Of a stretch of DNA of 64,000 bases, positions 54,267 through 64,000 are shown one piece after another. The notes beneath the pieces are model-generated. The model made no database searches, was not told where the DNA came from, and was given only the letters and a program-made list of their open reading frames with translations. The DNA comes from Viridothelium virens. Taxonomy: Eukaryota > Ascomycota > Dothideomycetes > Trypetheliales > Trypetheliaceae. Numbering within the stretch: the first letter of the stretch is position 1; every line of letters begins with the position of its first letter. A program made the translations under genes and the position numbers. Location of the stretch: the NCBI GenBank assembly GCA_010094025.1, contig ML991773.1:744001-808000 (forward strand), in the 5' to 3' direction.

Positions 54267-56782
54267 ATGGCACCTGATGATTCGGCTGCATACGATGCAT
54301 ATATCCAGGGTCTCCGGGCTCGAGAATATCCAATGCTCCAGTGTGAGTGTACATACCCTGTCTTGTAGTCTTATTGGATACTGTTCCATGTTTGTGGAAT
54401 CATAGCTGATGTTGTGTCCCAGCCGATGGAGCATACCTTGACCATGCTGGGACAACTTTATATTCAAAGTCCCTTGTGGACAAGTATTATGCTGACTTAA
54501 CATCAAATTTGTTCGGAAACCCTCACTCGGTATCCGCGTCTTCCCAGGAGTCAACGCGCCGTATTGATTCGATTCGTCTTCAAGCACTCAGCTGGTTTCA
54601 TGCTAATCCAGATGACTTCGATCTCGTTTTCGTTGCTAATGCCACGGCCGCCATCAAGCTTGTGGGTGAAGCTTTCAAGGACCATTCAGAAGGCTATAAC
54701 TATGCTTATCATAGGTCTGCGCACACCTCCCTGATTGGCCTTCGTGAAAAAGCGAAGAGCCATCACTGTTTCTCATCCAACTCAGAGGTCGACTCATGGA
54801 TTGCCTCGGGAACTCAGTTATGGAAAGGAATGGACTCTTCGACAATCCCTGGATTGTTCGCTTACCCAGCACAGTCAAATATGGATGGCACACGGCTGCC
54901 CCTTTCCTGGACCAGAGACATACGCTCTTCCCCTTGGCCTGATGTGCATAAGACTTATACGCTTCTTGATGCTGCAGCCTTCGCATCAACTGCACCATTG
55001 GACCTTCTTGACCCCAAAAATGCCCCAGACTTCGTGGCCGTGAGTTTTAGCAAGATCTTCGGGCTTCCCGATTTAGGGGCGCTCATTGTAAAGCGTTCGT
55101 CGGGTGACATACTCGCGCGCAGGAAGTACTTTGGCGGTGGTACAGTAGATATGGTGGTGTGTCTCAAAGAAGCGTGGCATGCCAAGAAAAACAATCTACA
55201 TGAGTCCCTGGAAGACGGAACTCTGCCGATCCATAACATAATAGCGCTCGATGCCGCATTCAATGCGCATAAAGCTTTGTTTGGTTCGGTGGAGCAAATT
55301 TCGCGACACGTCAATGTTTTAGCGAAGGCTCTGCATAAAGCATTAGCCAGCAGTCGTCACGCAAACGGGATGCCGATTTGTATGCTGTACGGCGTGGATC
55401 AGGATGACAGCAGTCTATATTTAGATGCACCCCGTCAAGGCCCTATCGTAGCATTCAATTTCAAAACAAATACCGGCGGTTGGGTACCCAATACCACTGT
55501 TGAACAACTTGCTGCCAATGTTGGGATCCACCTCCGTACCGGAGGCCTGTGCAATCCTGGAGGTGTTGCCTCTGCCCTCCACCTGGCGCCTCATGAGATG
55601 AGGGAGAATTTCTCTGCTGGACAACGATGCGGCAATGGCAAAGACATCATGCACGGCAAGCCCACTGGTGTCGTTCGAGTAAGCTTTGGTGCTATGAGTA
55701 CAATGGCAGACGTGGAATTTTTCAAAAACATGTTCGTGGACAAATATTTCATTGAAAAAATGAGCAAAACTATATTGAGCAGATCACTAGACGAGGAAGC
55801 AATTCACGGGTTTCAAATTACATTACTCACTGTATATCCCATCAAGAGCTGCGGTGGCTTCAGAATTGATCCGGCGGTGGAATGGCCTGTCACAGAGGAG
55901 GGCCTAGAGTGGGATCGAGAGTGGTGTGTAATACACCAAGGCACCAGGGAAGCCCTGAGCCAAAAGAGGTACCCAACGCTGGCCACAATCAGCACGCAGA
56001 TCGACGTCGCCAGCGGCAGATTGATTATTACGAACACAGCTAGGAAGTCTGGGAGAATATCTGTACCCCTCTCAGAGGATCCCACGCAGTTTCATAGTGG
56101 TGTGGAGTCGATGGATCCCCGCGAGGCAACAGTTTGTGACAGACCCATGACGCTGAGGGTGTATCGATCGAGAGCAATTGCAGACTTTTTTACGAATGTC
56201 GCTGGGACGCCTTGCACTCTCGCAAGATGCCGTAGTCGTTCTGCCCAAGAGCCGGGTCGGGCGGCACTCAGCGAGGGTGTGATAGACAGGAACGACTCGT
56301 TGACGCCTTCCTCCACTCGCACATTGGCAAACGACGCACCCCTTTTGATCATCTTCCAGTCCTCCTTGGATGAACTCAACAAGGAGATTGCGAGGAAGGG
56401 GGGCAAACCTGCTTCAGCTGACGTGTTCCGCGCGAATATTGTGCTCGCTAGGGACAGGCTAGGGATGCAATGTTCAATGCCGTATATTGAGGATTGCTTT
56501 TCGTACATAAGAGTTGGCGGCCATTACTTCTTTCAGATCATTGGCCCCTGCATGCGGTGCCAGGTTGTTTGCGTGGACCAGCAAACAGGCAAAAGGTCTA
56601 AAGAACCACTTCATACTCTTGCGCAGACTCGAAAGAGTAAGCACGGACGAATTGAATTTGGAAGTCTTGCGATGTTTGACTCGAGCAAAGGGGGCCATTC
56701 TTCGGACCCTTGGAAGCAGAATCCTGTGGTAAAGGTAGGCGACGAAGTTGTTGGTTATGGAGCGAATGATTCATTGTCTTGA
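54267..56782 (+). CDS. hxB: molybdenum cofactor sulfurase (HxB/MOCOS)
   Basis: It adds the terminal sulfur to the molybdenum cofactor of xanthine dehydrogenase and aldehyde oxidase (called hxB in Aspergillus). Exon 1 (54267-54342) and exon 2 (54423-56782), with an 80-base intron, give 811 aa. The N-terminal cysteine-desulfurase domain starts with GAYLDHAGTTLYS; the PLP lysine is K236 in SFSKIFGLPDLGALIV, and the persulfide Cys is C402 in GGLCNPGG. Then RVSFGAMST closes the domain. From about residue 500, the C-terminal MOSC region includes ITLLTVYPIKSCGG, MQCSMPYIEDCFSYIRVGG-type linker residues and CMRCQVVCVDQQTG, which binds the cofactor. All key residues are present. The gene implies use of purines as a nitrogen source by this fungus. 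Confidence 0.95.
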
Positions 56783-58527
56783 GGCTCGCTAGGGCTGTGC
56801 AGGTTTATTTTCGTCTGATTCAAAGATACCCACGGCATTTAAGAAGACCAAAATCGAGTCATGAAATCGAAGGATTTCCTATATTCTATTTGTTTCAAAA
56901 TGGTCTCCAAACGTTTGGTTCCTCTGCTCACCGCTGATTGGACGCCATTTCCCCAAAGATTCTGCACTTGCAAGCGTTACGCCCTTCGCGGTTCCAGTCT
57001 GACTTATTCGTTTTAGCCCTGGGAAGATCGGTGAGCGCAACGCCATGTGGTACCCAGGATATGCTCCCGCAATCCTGTGGAGCATGCAAGCGCTGCCAGA
57101 TTTAGAACATGGCGTACCGCTGATCTCGTGACGCGCGCGACGTTAATGGCTTGATACCTGCCAAACAACGTCCATTCTGAAAGCGCTCAGAATGCTCTCG
57201 GACATTGGCACGGTCCTATGGAGCTCGAAATGTACCATTCGTAGAAGCGCGCGCGGCCGATGACGACGGCTATGGAAGTCGTGTCTGAGGATAAGAGGTG
57301 CGTTGTGCCTCGAAGAGCGCATGGGAGCATCAGCAGAGTCCAACTTGTTCTTCCATTGCATCGCTTGCATCTGCTACGCCGTCCATTCAGCTTTCGATAC
57401 CGAAGACTTGGACTGAGCACAAGGCACGCAGATCCCACATCAGCTCGTCAATCTTGAATTGGCTCCTTGGTCTAGCAGTGTCAGCGAGGGAAGAGCCGTT
57501 GTGGTGCCTCCTTCCCGCATCGTCAAACCGCCACTCTGGGGATCAGCAACGTGGTGGGTCGATCCATCAAGAGGACGCACGGCTCTACACTCGATCCGAA
57601 GATATTATCGTGCCTTGAAACAAGTGGAAGCCTACCAGAGCAGCAAGACCCCAAATCACGCTCTTTCCGGCAATTTCTGGAGCTACAGCAGTGCAAGTGC
57701 ACATTGGCCGTTAAATACCGTCGGTAAGCAGGTCCAATCACATCCTTGAGTTGAGAGATGGGGTAGGCTGCCAGCTGCACGACGTGAAGCCGAGTCACAA
57801 CCGGCCAGGCAGCGGTGGTGTTTGCGGCGCGAATGGATGAGGCAGGATTGCAGTCTGCCGTCCTGATTCTGTCTTGCGTTTGCAAGGGCAGCAGGGGTGG
57901 CAGCCAATCGCAGCTCTGGACCCTGAGAGCCAAACGCGAGTTTAGCGCCCAAGGCCAACGTTTCTGACCCGCGGCAGGCACGATCGAAGCAGCTTCAGCC
58001 AATTGGGAGCAGCCGAAACGAAACCGCCAGAGGCCTTGACGATTCCCTGCATCGGTCCTAGCTCCGGCGGCTGCTTGCCTTCACCCACGCGCCGTATTCG
58101 TCTCTGACTCGCTCCTCGACGCTTTCTTGGTGGTGCGAGCGCTGCTTGAGGCTGCTTCACGGCGTCACGCATCTGGTCGCTGCGCCGTCCATTCCTTACA
58201 AACCTTGCTGGGCTGTAGGCGCTGGTTCGAAACACGCCCAAATATCTCCCAAAATAGTTACATTCGTTCCTTCTCTCATAATTCCGTCAAGGTCAGTACG
58301 CCTCTACCTTTCTTTTCTTCAAGCCTTGCCGCTCGCCTCCAACGCCTTCTCCGTCGCCGCAGCCTTTTCCAGAGCTCAATCAAGCTGACCAGTCTGGCAT
58401 GCTTTAGCTGGCACTGCCTAGTCACTCGTTCAAATACCGCTCTCTTCCTTCCATCTCTTCTCGCCTCTGCCCGTCCTTCACCACGGCGTCACTCAAGCGA
58501 AAGTCAATCGAGGCCGAGGAAGCGACC
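56783..58527. other. 1.7 kb intergenic region
   Basis: Overlapping ORFs on both strands (57143-57618, 57523-58002 minus, 58127-58609 plus) carry no known motif and shadow each other. The right third is pyrimidine-rich (58260-58500), as in long 5' leaders of fungal regulatory genes, and is taken as the leader of the next gene. Confidence 0.45.
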
Positions 58528-59523
58528 ATGGCGGCTGCAACAGCTACCATTGCTACCAGGCCTCCGGCGCTGGACACTCCAGTCTCAGCTACCTATCCTT
58601 CAGAGCTAAGAAGTCCTCTCGTTGGCACCCCGACCTTCATCAAACGTGAGGAGGATATGAAGACACCAATCACTCCCCCAGCTGCCTATGTCGATTTTCT
58701 AAAGGCATTGTCACCGACTCTGATGAGCCCACTGGCCACAGGCTCGAGCCAGAAGTTCCCTATCAATGAAGGTGGAAGAGTTGAGAAGGGGAAGACTACA
58801 GAGACTCCCAAGGCGAGCACTACCGAGCGCCCCAGTACATCAACGTCGGATGATGCAGCAGCTGCGGCATCGCCACCCGATTCCAGACCAGAGCCAGCGG
58901 CAACTCACCCTCCCTTATCTCGCAACGTCTCTACCGAAAGCGCAGATAGTGCTGCTACTTCGACTACGACCAGTAGTGCTGTCAGCGCCACAAGTACAGC
59001 AAGTGCTCCAACACCTATGCAGAGCAACACGTCCCGTCCTCGCTCCAACACATCAACGTCCACCACCCGTCCGGAAATACCGCATCCCATCCAGATTCCG
59101 CCGACCTCTTCTGGGGCATTCTCGCGCCCTGCCTCGGCGAGAAGAACGCCTCGAGGCACCCCTCTCCATATGCATATCCCTGGCGTTTCGTCACCTTACT
59201 CACCATCCGTACCCTCGCCACTTTCCGGTGGCGCCCGAAGCGCACGCAGTATTCAAAGTCCTTTCGGCTCTACCATGAGCCCATATTCCGCGACAATGTC
59301 TCCGTACAATACCTCTGCTGGTCCTTGGAGCGCGAACGCGATGAGTCCCAGGGACCGAGAAACTCAAGGCCAAATTGCCTCTCCACCTGTTACAGGTAGT
59401 GGAACTTCAAGAGTCAGTGTCAGACAGGTTGTCACGAGGACCGTGACTTATAGTCGGACTCCTCTGGATCCGCCCCCGAAGGGTAAAAGAAGGCGTGTCG
59501 AAGACGAAGAAGACAACGAATAA
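58528..59523 (+). CDS. Ser/Thr/Pro-rich protein of unknown function
   Basis: I do not recognise a named family. Single exon, 331 aa. The first 70 residues look most ordered and contain ELRSPLVGTPTFIKREEDM and TPITPPAAYVDFLKALSP, motifs I associate with a conserved but uncharacterised group in ascomycetes. The middle 200 residues are Ser/Thr/Ala/Pro-rich and disordered, with many SP/TP sites. The tail has RVSVRQVVTRTVTYSR and ends in a basic cluster (PPKGKRRRVEDEEDNE) that could be a nuclear localisation signal. No membrane segment or signal peptide. By composition it could be a phosphorylated nuclear regulator. The start at 58528 has A-rich context (GACCATGG) and follows a long pyrimidine-rich leader. 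Confidence 0.75.
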   Translation: MAAATATIATRPPALDTPVSATYPSELRSPLVGTPTFIKREEDMKTPITPPAAYVDFLKALSPTLMSPLATGSSQKFPINEGGRVEKGKTTETPKASTTERPSTSTSDDAAAAASPPDSRPEPAATHPPLSRNVSTESADSAATSTTTSSAVSATSTASAPTPMQSNTSRPRSNTSTSTTRPEIPHPIQIPPTSSGAFSRPASARRTPRGTPLHMHIPGVSSPYSPSVPSPLSGGARSARSIQSPFGSTMSPYSATMSPYNTSAGPWSANAMSPRDRETQGQIASPPVTGSGTSRVSVRQVVTRTVTYSRTPLDPPPKGKRRRVEDEEDNE

Positions 59524-60614
59524 CAGCTCCTCCTATATCTCAACCAAAAAACAAAAAACAAACGCAAAATGACCCAACCATTTTTGAAAAACCTCCCTAC
59601 CGTTACGACCTTCACACCGCTTCCTCTTTCGCCTCACGTTTCACGCGTCTAGACGACATCAAGATCCAACCACGACAACTCGCTCACGCGTTAAGCATTA
59701 CGTAGCAAGGCGTTCATCTTGAGTTTGGAGTTTCTTTTGTTTCTGCACAGCTAAGCGCCGCTACAGCACTCCCGCTTTGGCATTCGTCCTATTGCATCAT
59801 ATTCATTTTCCTGCATTTGAACGAGTGTACATCTTTCTCGTCGACGATGCAGACGTTCCGTTTGATGAAATTATTGAATGATAAGGATATCTGGCGACAT
59901 GGCGCGTCTGGACCGAGCCGGTCAGAGATTCCTTTATACGTGCTTGCTGAGGTGGATCTCTGAAATGGATCTGATATGGGTTCTTCTGGTCTGAAGACAT
60001 CTGCATACAAGCAGTGGCAACTATCTGGCGGAGACTTGGTCCTTGAAATCGGCGAATCTAGGGTTTTGCATTTTCGCGAAGGAAAATAATACTGTCTTTA
60101 GCGTACGATGACTGTCATTACCGTAGATGCGCTGGACTAGAGCCGCGCTCAATATCATTCTGCTACATATTTAAATCTACCAATGCTCATCTCGCACCAA
60201 GACATCACGGCATAGACGAAGTTGCATACCGCGGCTGGGGGGTTCCTCAACTTATAATTTGAGACATGGAATGGTCAGGGCTTTTAGAAGATTTGCTGGG
60301 CCAATAAGGACGTGCGTCGGCCGCTCTCGATCTACCCACCTACCCGTGCTCAACGACCTGCCGAAAATGCTAAAGCACGCTCAGCCATCGATTTCCACGT
60401 GCCAAACAATTGGTTCAAAAACCTGCAACTCTCAGGAACTGACACTACACATTTTCTTGTCAGACATTCGACCTCGTGGAGATGTTAGGGCTGCAGATCG
60501 AAAGCTATCGGATGCTGGGGAGCGCAGCCCCCCCGGCATACATAAGAGGCTCTGGACAGCCAACTCAATCTTACCTGATTCTGCCGGGACTTGGTGTTCG
60601 ACTTTACCCACAAG
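59524..60614. other. intergenic region
   Basis: About 1.1 kb between two plus-strand genes. It contains a truncated foldback element end at 60227-60255 and otherwise only short ORFs without motifs. The last 300 bases are the promoter and leader of the metallophosphoesterase gene. Confidence 0.5.
60227..60255. mobile_element. foldback MITE remnant (left end only)
   Basis: About 29 bases match the outer end of the element family (TACCGCGGCTGGGGGG then TTCCTCAACT). The match stops there and no right end follows within 300 bases. It is therefore a truncated relic, about 360 bases upstream of the metallophosphoesterase ATG. Confidence 0.65.
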
Positions 60615-62695
60615 ATGCATTTACGGGTTTGCGTTCATCTCCTTACTGCACTGCTTCCTGCTGGCCTAGCCTGCTCCAGCTGCTACGGACCTCAAGACGA
60701 TGTTGTTCTTACACGTAATGTGCGAAGAATGCAACCTGGAGCTACAGGAGCGACGACCGTGCCAAAAGGACCACTTGCCTGGGGGCAGCTAAACGTACTA
60801 CATACTACAGATACGCATGGCTGGCTCCTAGGCCATCTTAAGCAATCAACATACAGTGCTGACTGGGGGGACTACGTGAGCTTTGTAAAGCACATGAGGC
60901 AAATGGCTACAAACATGAGTGTAGACTTGCTATTGATCGACACCGGTGACTTGCATGATGGTACAGGGCTCAGCGACTCGACCAGCCCAGACGGATTGCT
61001 ATCAAATCCGGTCTTTGAGAATGTGAACTACGATCTCCTGACCATTGGAAATCATGAGCTCTACGTTACGGAAGTTGCCTACGAGACCTTCAATAATTTC
61101 TCTAAGATCTACGGCGACAAATATCTCACAAGCAACGTCCAAATCATCAATCCGTCCACAGGCCAATTCGAATACATTGGTCAGCAATACAGATATTTCA
61201 CGACAGCGCATGGCCTGCGTATCATGTCTTTTGGTATCTTGTATGACTTTACTGGTAATAGTAATGTATCTAAGATTATCAAGGCTGCAGACCTTATTCA
61301 AGAGCAATGGTTCAAGAATGCTGTCAACTTTGACCAGCCCATAGACCTGTTTGTGGTTCTGGGACACAACCCAGCAAGGCCAACCAATGATGCTAGCACT
61401 TTCGGCACGATCTTTACAGCAATTAGAAATGCTAGACCGGATATCCCTATCCAGATCTTTGGAGGTCACACACATGTCCGGGATTTCGCAGTATATGACG
61501 ACAAGACAACTGGTCTCGAGTCTGGTAAGATTACACTGATGTCCACTTACAATCGCTGTATTGACCAGATGCAGGACGGTACTGCGAGACTCTTGGTTGG
61601 TTCTCAATGAGCGGCTTCAATCAGTCTACTGCGAAGAATCCAAGCAATTATCCAAATCCGACTCAGCCAGCTGTCCCTGTTGCCAGTGGTATCGTGAATG
61701 GCAGCTATCCCATGTCAAAGACGCCCTCATCCCTTCGATACTTTCGCCGTTATCTTGATTGGAATCGCTTGACATTTGCATATCACTCCACCGGTAGCCA
61801 GTCTACCACGTTCAACACTCGAAAGGGCGACTTCGTGACTGACGATATAACTGCCATTCGCCAGCAACTCAATCTAAGCAGTCTTTACGGTTGCGCTCCT
61901 CAGACGTGGTGTGCTAGCTGTGCACCTTTCCAGAGTGAGAACAATATATACAGTCTTCTCGCAACTGCGCTATCGGCGACCGTTATTAATCAGACCCGCG
62001 CGGACAATGCTCGGATAATCATCATTAATACGGGCAGTGTAAGGTACGACCTTATCGAAGGACCATTCACATACGATGATTCTTTTATTGTTTCTCCCTT
62101 TGACGATGCCTTCCAATTCATTCCAGACGTACCCTACTCGGAGGCTAGCCAGGTTCTGGAGATCCTCAATGCCGGACCGTACGAGAAGCGCGATCTCACG
62201 ACTCGGGATTTTGCTTTCACGCCTCTAAGCGGCATCGAGACGGATATCTGCATCAATCCGCCTGTGCATCACAACCATGCGATACGTTCTCGATCTGCTT
62301 TGAGTGGCTCTCCTGGTGTCATACGTCGTCAGAACACCGGTTTGACGCCGGGTTACACTACTATCGACGACTTTGGCTCAGATGGTGACGATACCCCGCA
62401 TAGTTCAATACCATACTACAACCAGCCCAATGACCTGCAAGCCAATGCGTCTTTCCCTACAGATGGTAGTGATCCTTCGATTGTTGACTTGATTTTTCTT
62501 GACTTCATTGCCTCCGACGTTATAAGTGCATTGAGTCAGGTCGGAGGAAACTACACGATGGCGGACGTGTCCTATTACTTACCCAAGACGTTCACAACGA
62601 ATAGCTACCTGCCAGAATATGCCAAGACTGCCCCAGCTTGGCAGAAGAACGTGCCGAATTGTCCCGTCGCAGCTGCGAATAGTACGATTAACTGA
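60615..62695 (+). CDS. secreted metallophosphoesterase / 5'-nucleotidase-like
   Basis: A calcineurin-like phosphoesterase of the fungal group related to yeast YHR202W, probably vacuolar or secreted. Exon 1 (60615-61524) and exon 2 (61575-62695), with a 50-base intron, give 676 aa. A signal peptide (LRVCVHLLTALLPAGLA) starts the protein. The two-metal site motifs are complete: TTDTHGW, DTGDLHDG, GNHELY, VLGHNPA and GGHTHVRD. The splice restores LESGRYCETLGWLS. The second half matches the 5'-nucleotidase C-terminal domain, with INTGSVRYDL and YDDSFIVSPF-type segments; a Ser/Thr-rich tail follows. Several N-glycosylation sequons support a luminal or extracellular place. Possible substrates are nucleotides or nucleotide sugars. 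The open frame extends upstream from a TTG but the first ATG is 60615. Confidence 0.9.
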
Positions 62696-63254
62696 GACGT
62701 GACGTTGGACAATAGTCCACATTGAGACTAGTCATGGGTAACGAGCGGTGTATATAGACATAGACTAGCAAACGTTCAGAATTGTACAGCCATGCTTTTG
62801 GACGTGGCGTTCAACATGTACTTCCCACACTACCAATACACAAAGTATACATTCCAGAAGAGGGTACCCGCGCCGCATCTGCAGCCAAGCTTTCAGGAAC
62901 AGGAATAGTTTGTGGCTCGCAGTTACATCAAGGTGATGCAACTTTACCTACTCCATGGCAGAATCGCATCCATTTTGGTCGGAGCATTGTTGAACTTGTG
63001 AGACGAGTGGCGCATGGCGATTTCCTCTTTCAGTCCGCCTACTCTATTTGCTCGGTTGCAGAGATGAGGCGGTTGATGGCAGCTGTATATATTGCATCCT
63101 CGTCTCTCTCTCACGCCCACCTTCCAATCTCTCTTCCTCCAGCCCACAGTCATACCTGTTCTCGACATATCGATCTACCCCATCGCTTCCTCTTTCGTCG
63201 ACTCCAACACCAAAGCAGCTCATTCTCCAGTGTCGAGAGGCGCTTTCCGCAAGC
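62696..63254. other. intergenic region
   Basis: About 560 bases between two plus-strand genes. Its right end is pyrimidine-rich and forms the leader of the secreted protein gene. ORFs here have no motif. Confidence 0.5.
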
Positions 63255-64000
63255 ATGAAAGTCCTCTTTAGCTTCCTGCCCCTCGTTATACGAGTTGCTC
63301 AAGCGTTGAGCAATATCACTGTGGCGAGCTCCATCACCGGAGACACTTCCGCCAGTATCACCTACTCCAACGGCGACTCCAGCACCTACAAAGTCTACCT
63401 CGCTGCCACCGTCCCCGGCTACCCCGAAGGACCCAGCTGTACGCTCGCCCGTGTCCCTTCCCCGTCCCTCACATCTGCAACACCCACTAACTCAATCAAA
63501 CCCCCCCAGGCTACCTCCTCAACTCCACCACCCTCCCCTCCTCCGGGCTGAACATCACGATCCCCGCCTCCGTCGGCCCCTCCGCAACAAACTACTACTC
63601 GATCGCGCTCGCGCCCTCCAACCCATCCTCCTCCTCCTCCCCCTCCTCCCCATCCGGCCTCTCGTACTCCCCGCAATTCGACTTCGTCGGCGGCACGGGG
63701 ACGATCTCGGACTACGAGAAGCACCTCGGCGGCGCCCCGCTGTGGTATGCCTCACAGCTGCCGTGCACCGCGTACGACTGCGCCCGCCACTGCGCCCAGG
63801 AGGGCTACCCGGACGACCTCCATGGCGATGGCGCGTACACGCTTATGAATGCGTGTATTGAGGCGTGTCCGGGGGTGACGGGTGGCCCGCCGACTTCGGG
63901 TCCGCCACTTTCGGGTGGGAATGCGTCGACGACGACGACGGCGGCGCCGAGTGGTGGGCCTACTGCTGGGCCGGGAGGGGTGAATGCGACGAGTACGCCC
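63255..64000 (+). CDS. secreted Ser/Thr-rich cell-surface protein (partial, runs off right edge)
   Basis: Exon 1 (63255-63438) and exon 2 (63510 to beyond the edge), with a 71-base intron, give about 225 visible residues. An N-terminal signal peptide (MKVLFSFLPLVIRVAQALS) is followed by a beta-rich region with ASITYSNGDSSTYKVYLAA, then LNITIPASVG and SYSPQFDFVGGTG. This order recalls the Kre9/Knh1-like, GPI-anchored cell wall group, but the match is loose. After it comes a Cys-containing segment (CTAYDCARHCAQEGYPDD, CIEACPG) and a Gly/Ser/Thr/Pro-rich stretch, as in proteins anchored by GPI to the wall; the anchor itself would lie beyond the edge. The DNA of exon 2 is very GC-rich. Function in wall structure is inferred only. 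Confidence 0.7.

Noticed and set aside
1-64000. Retroelements, viral genes, CRISPR arrays, rRNA genes or a secondary metabolite cluster
   Set aside because: No polymerase, integrase, capsid, synthase or array pattern was seen; the transporter, thioesterase and oxygenase are not grouped with any backbone gene.

Overview
This window is chromosomal DNA of a filamentous ascomycete (Pezizomycotina, possibly a Dothideomycete). The evidence is short introns of about 45-60 bases with GT..AG ends, a dense two-strand gene layout, and fungal gene families (SHR3, GPR1/FUN34, QDR-type MFS, IRE1, MSH3, GH92, a fungal ArfGAP with an MGN start). Nothing looks bacterial, organellar or viral. No tRNA, rRNA or CRISPR array was seen. 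I rebuilt 24 protein genes by joining exons by eye and checking that the frame closes. One further small gene model (5321-5792) and one short ORF (764-1018) are less certain.

Left part (1-16.8 kb): a partial 2EXR/F-box-like gene runs off the left edge. Next are MSH3 (mismatch repair), a small Cys-rich gene that I do not recognise, CDC6 (origin licensing), a membrane dipeptidase, a fructosamine-kinase-like gene with a broken frame, a QDR-type transporter with an in-frame TGA where a Trp is expected, and the four-exon COX23 gene (mitochondrial twin CX9C protein). MSH3 and CDC6 both carry ACGCG-type MBF sites just upstream.

Middle part (16.8-43 kb): after a gene-poor stretch of about 2 kb come an Fe(II)/2-oxoglutarate oxygenase, a large RING protein, a kappa-class GST, SAD1/USP39 (tri-snRNP), IRE1 (unfolded protein response), CCT2 (chaperonin) head to head with SPP2 (spliceosome), a soluble GST, and a predicted N-myristoylated ArfGAP with BAR/PH regions. 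This is mostly core cell biology: splicing (SAD1, SPP2), protein folding (IRE1, CCT2) and thiol/redox enzymes.

Right part (43-64 kb): an acyl-CoA thioesterase-like gene lies between two copies of a foldback element. It is followed by a secreted GH92 mannosidase, a GPR1/FUN34 transporter, SHR3 (ER packaging chaperone for amino acid permeases), a molybdenum cofactor sulfurase, a Ser/Thr/Pro-rich protein of unknown function, a secreted metallophosphoesterase, and a secreted Ser/Thr-rich protein cut by the right edge.

The most distinctive non-genic signal is a family of 114-182 base miniature inverted-repeat elements (five copies or remnants) with ends CCTTACCGCGGCTGGGGGG and TA target duplications. 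One copy sits inside an intron of the dipeptidase gene. I found no convincing undescribed multi-gene system. The best leads are the element family, the two neighbouring broken genes, the start-codon-only exon of CCT2 and the small Cys-rich gene.
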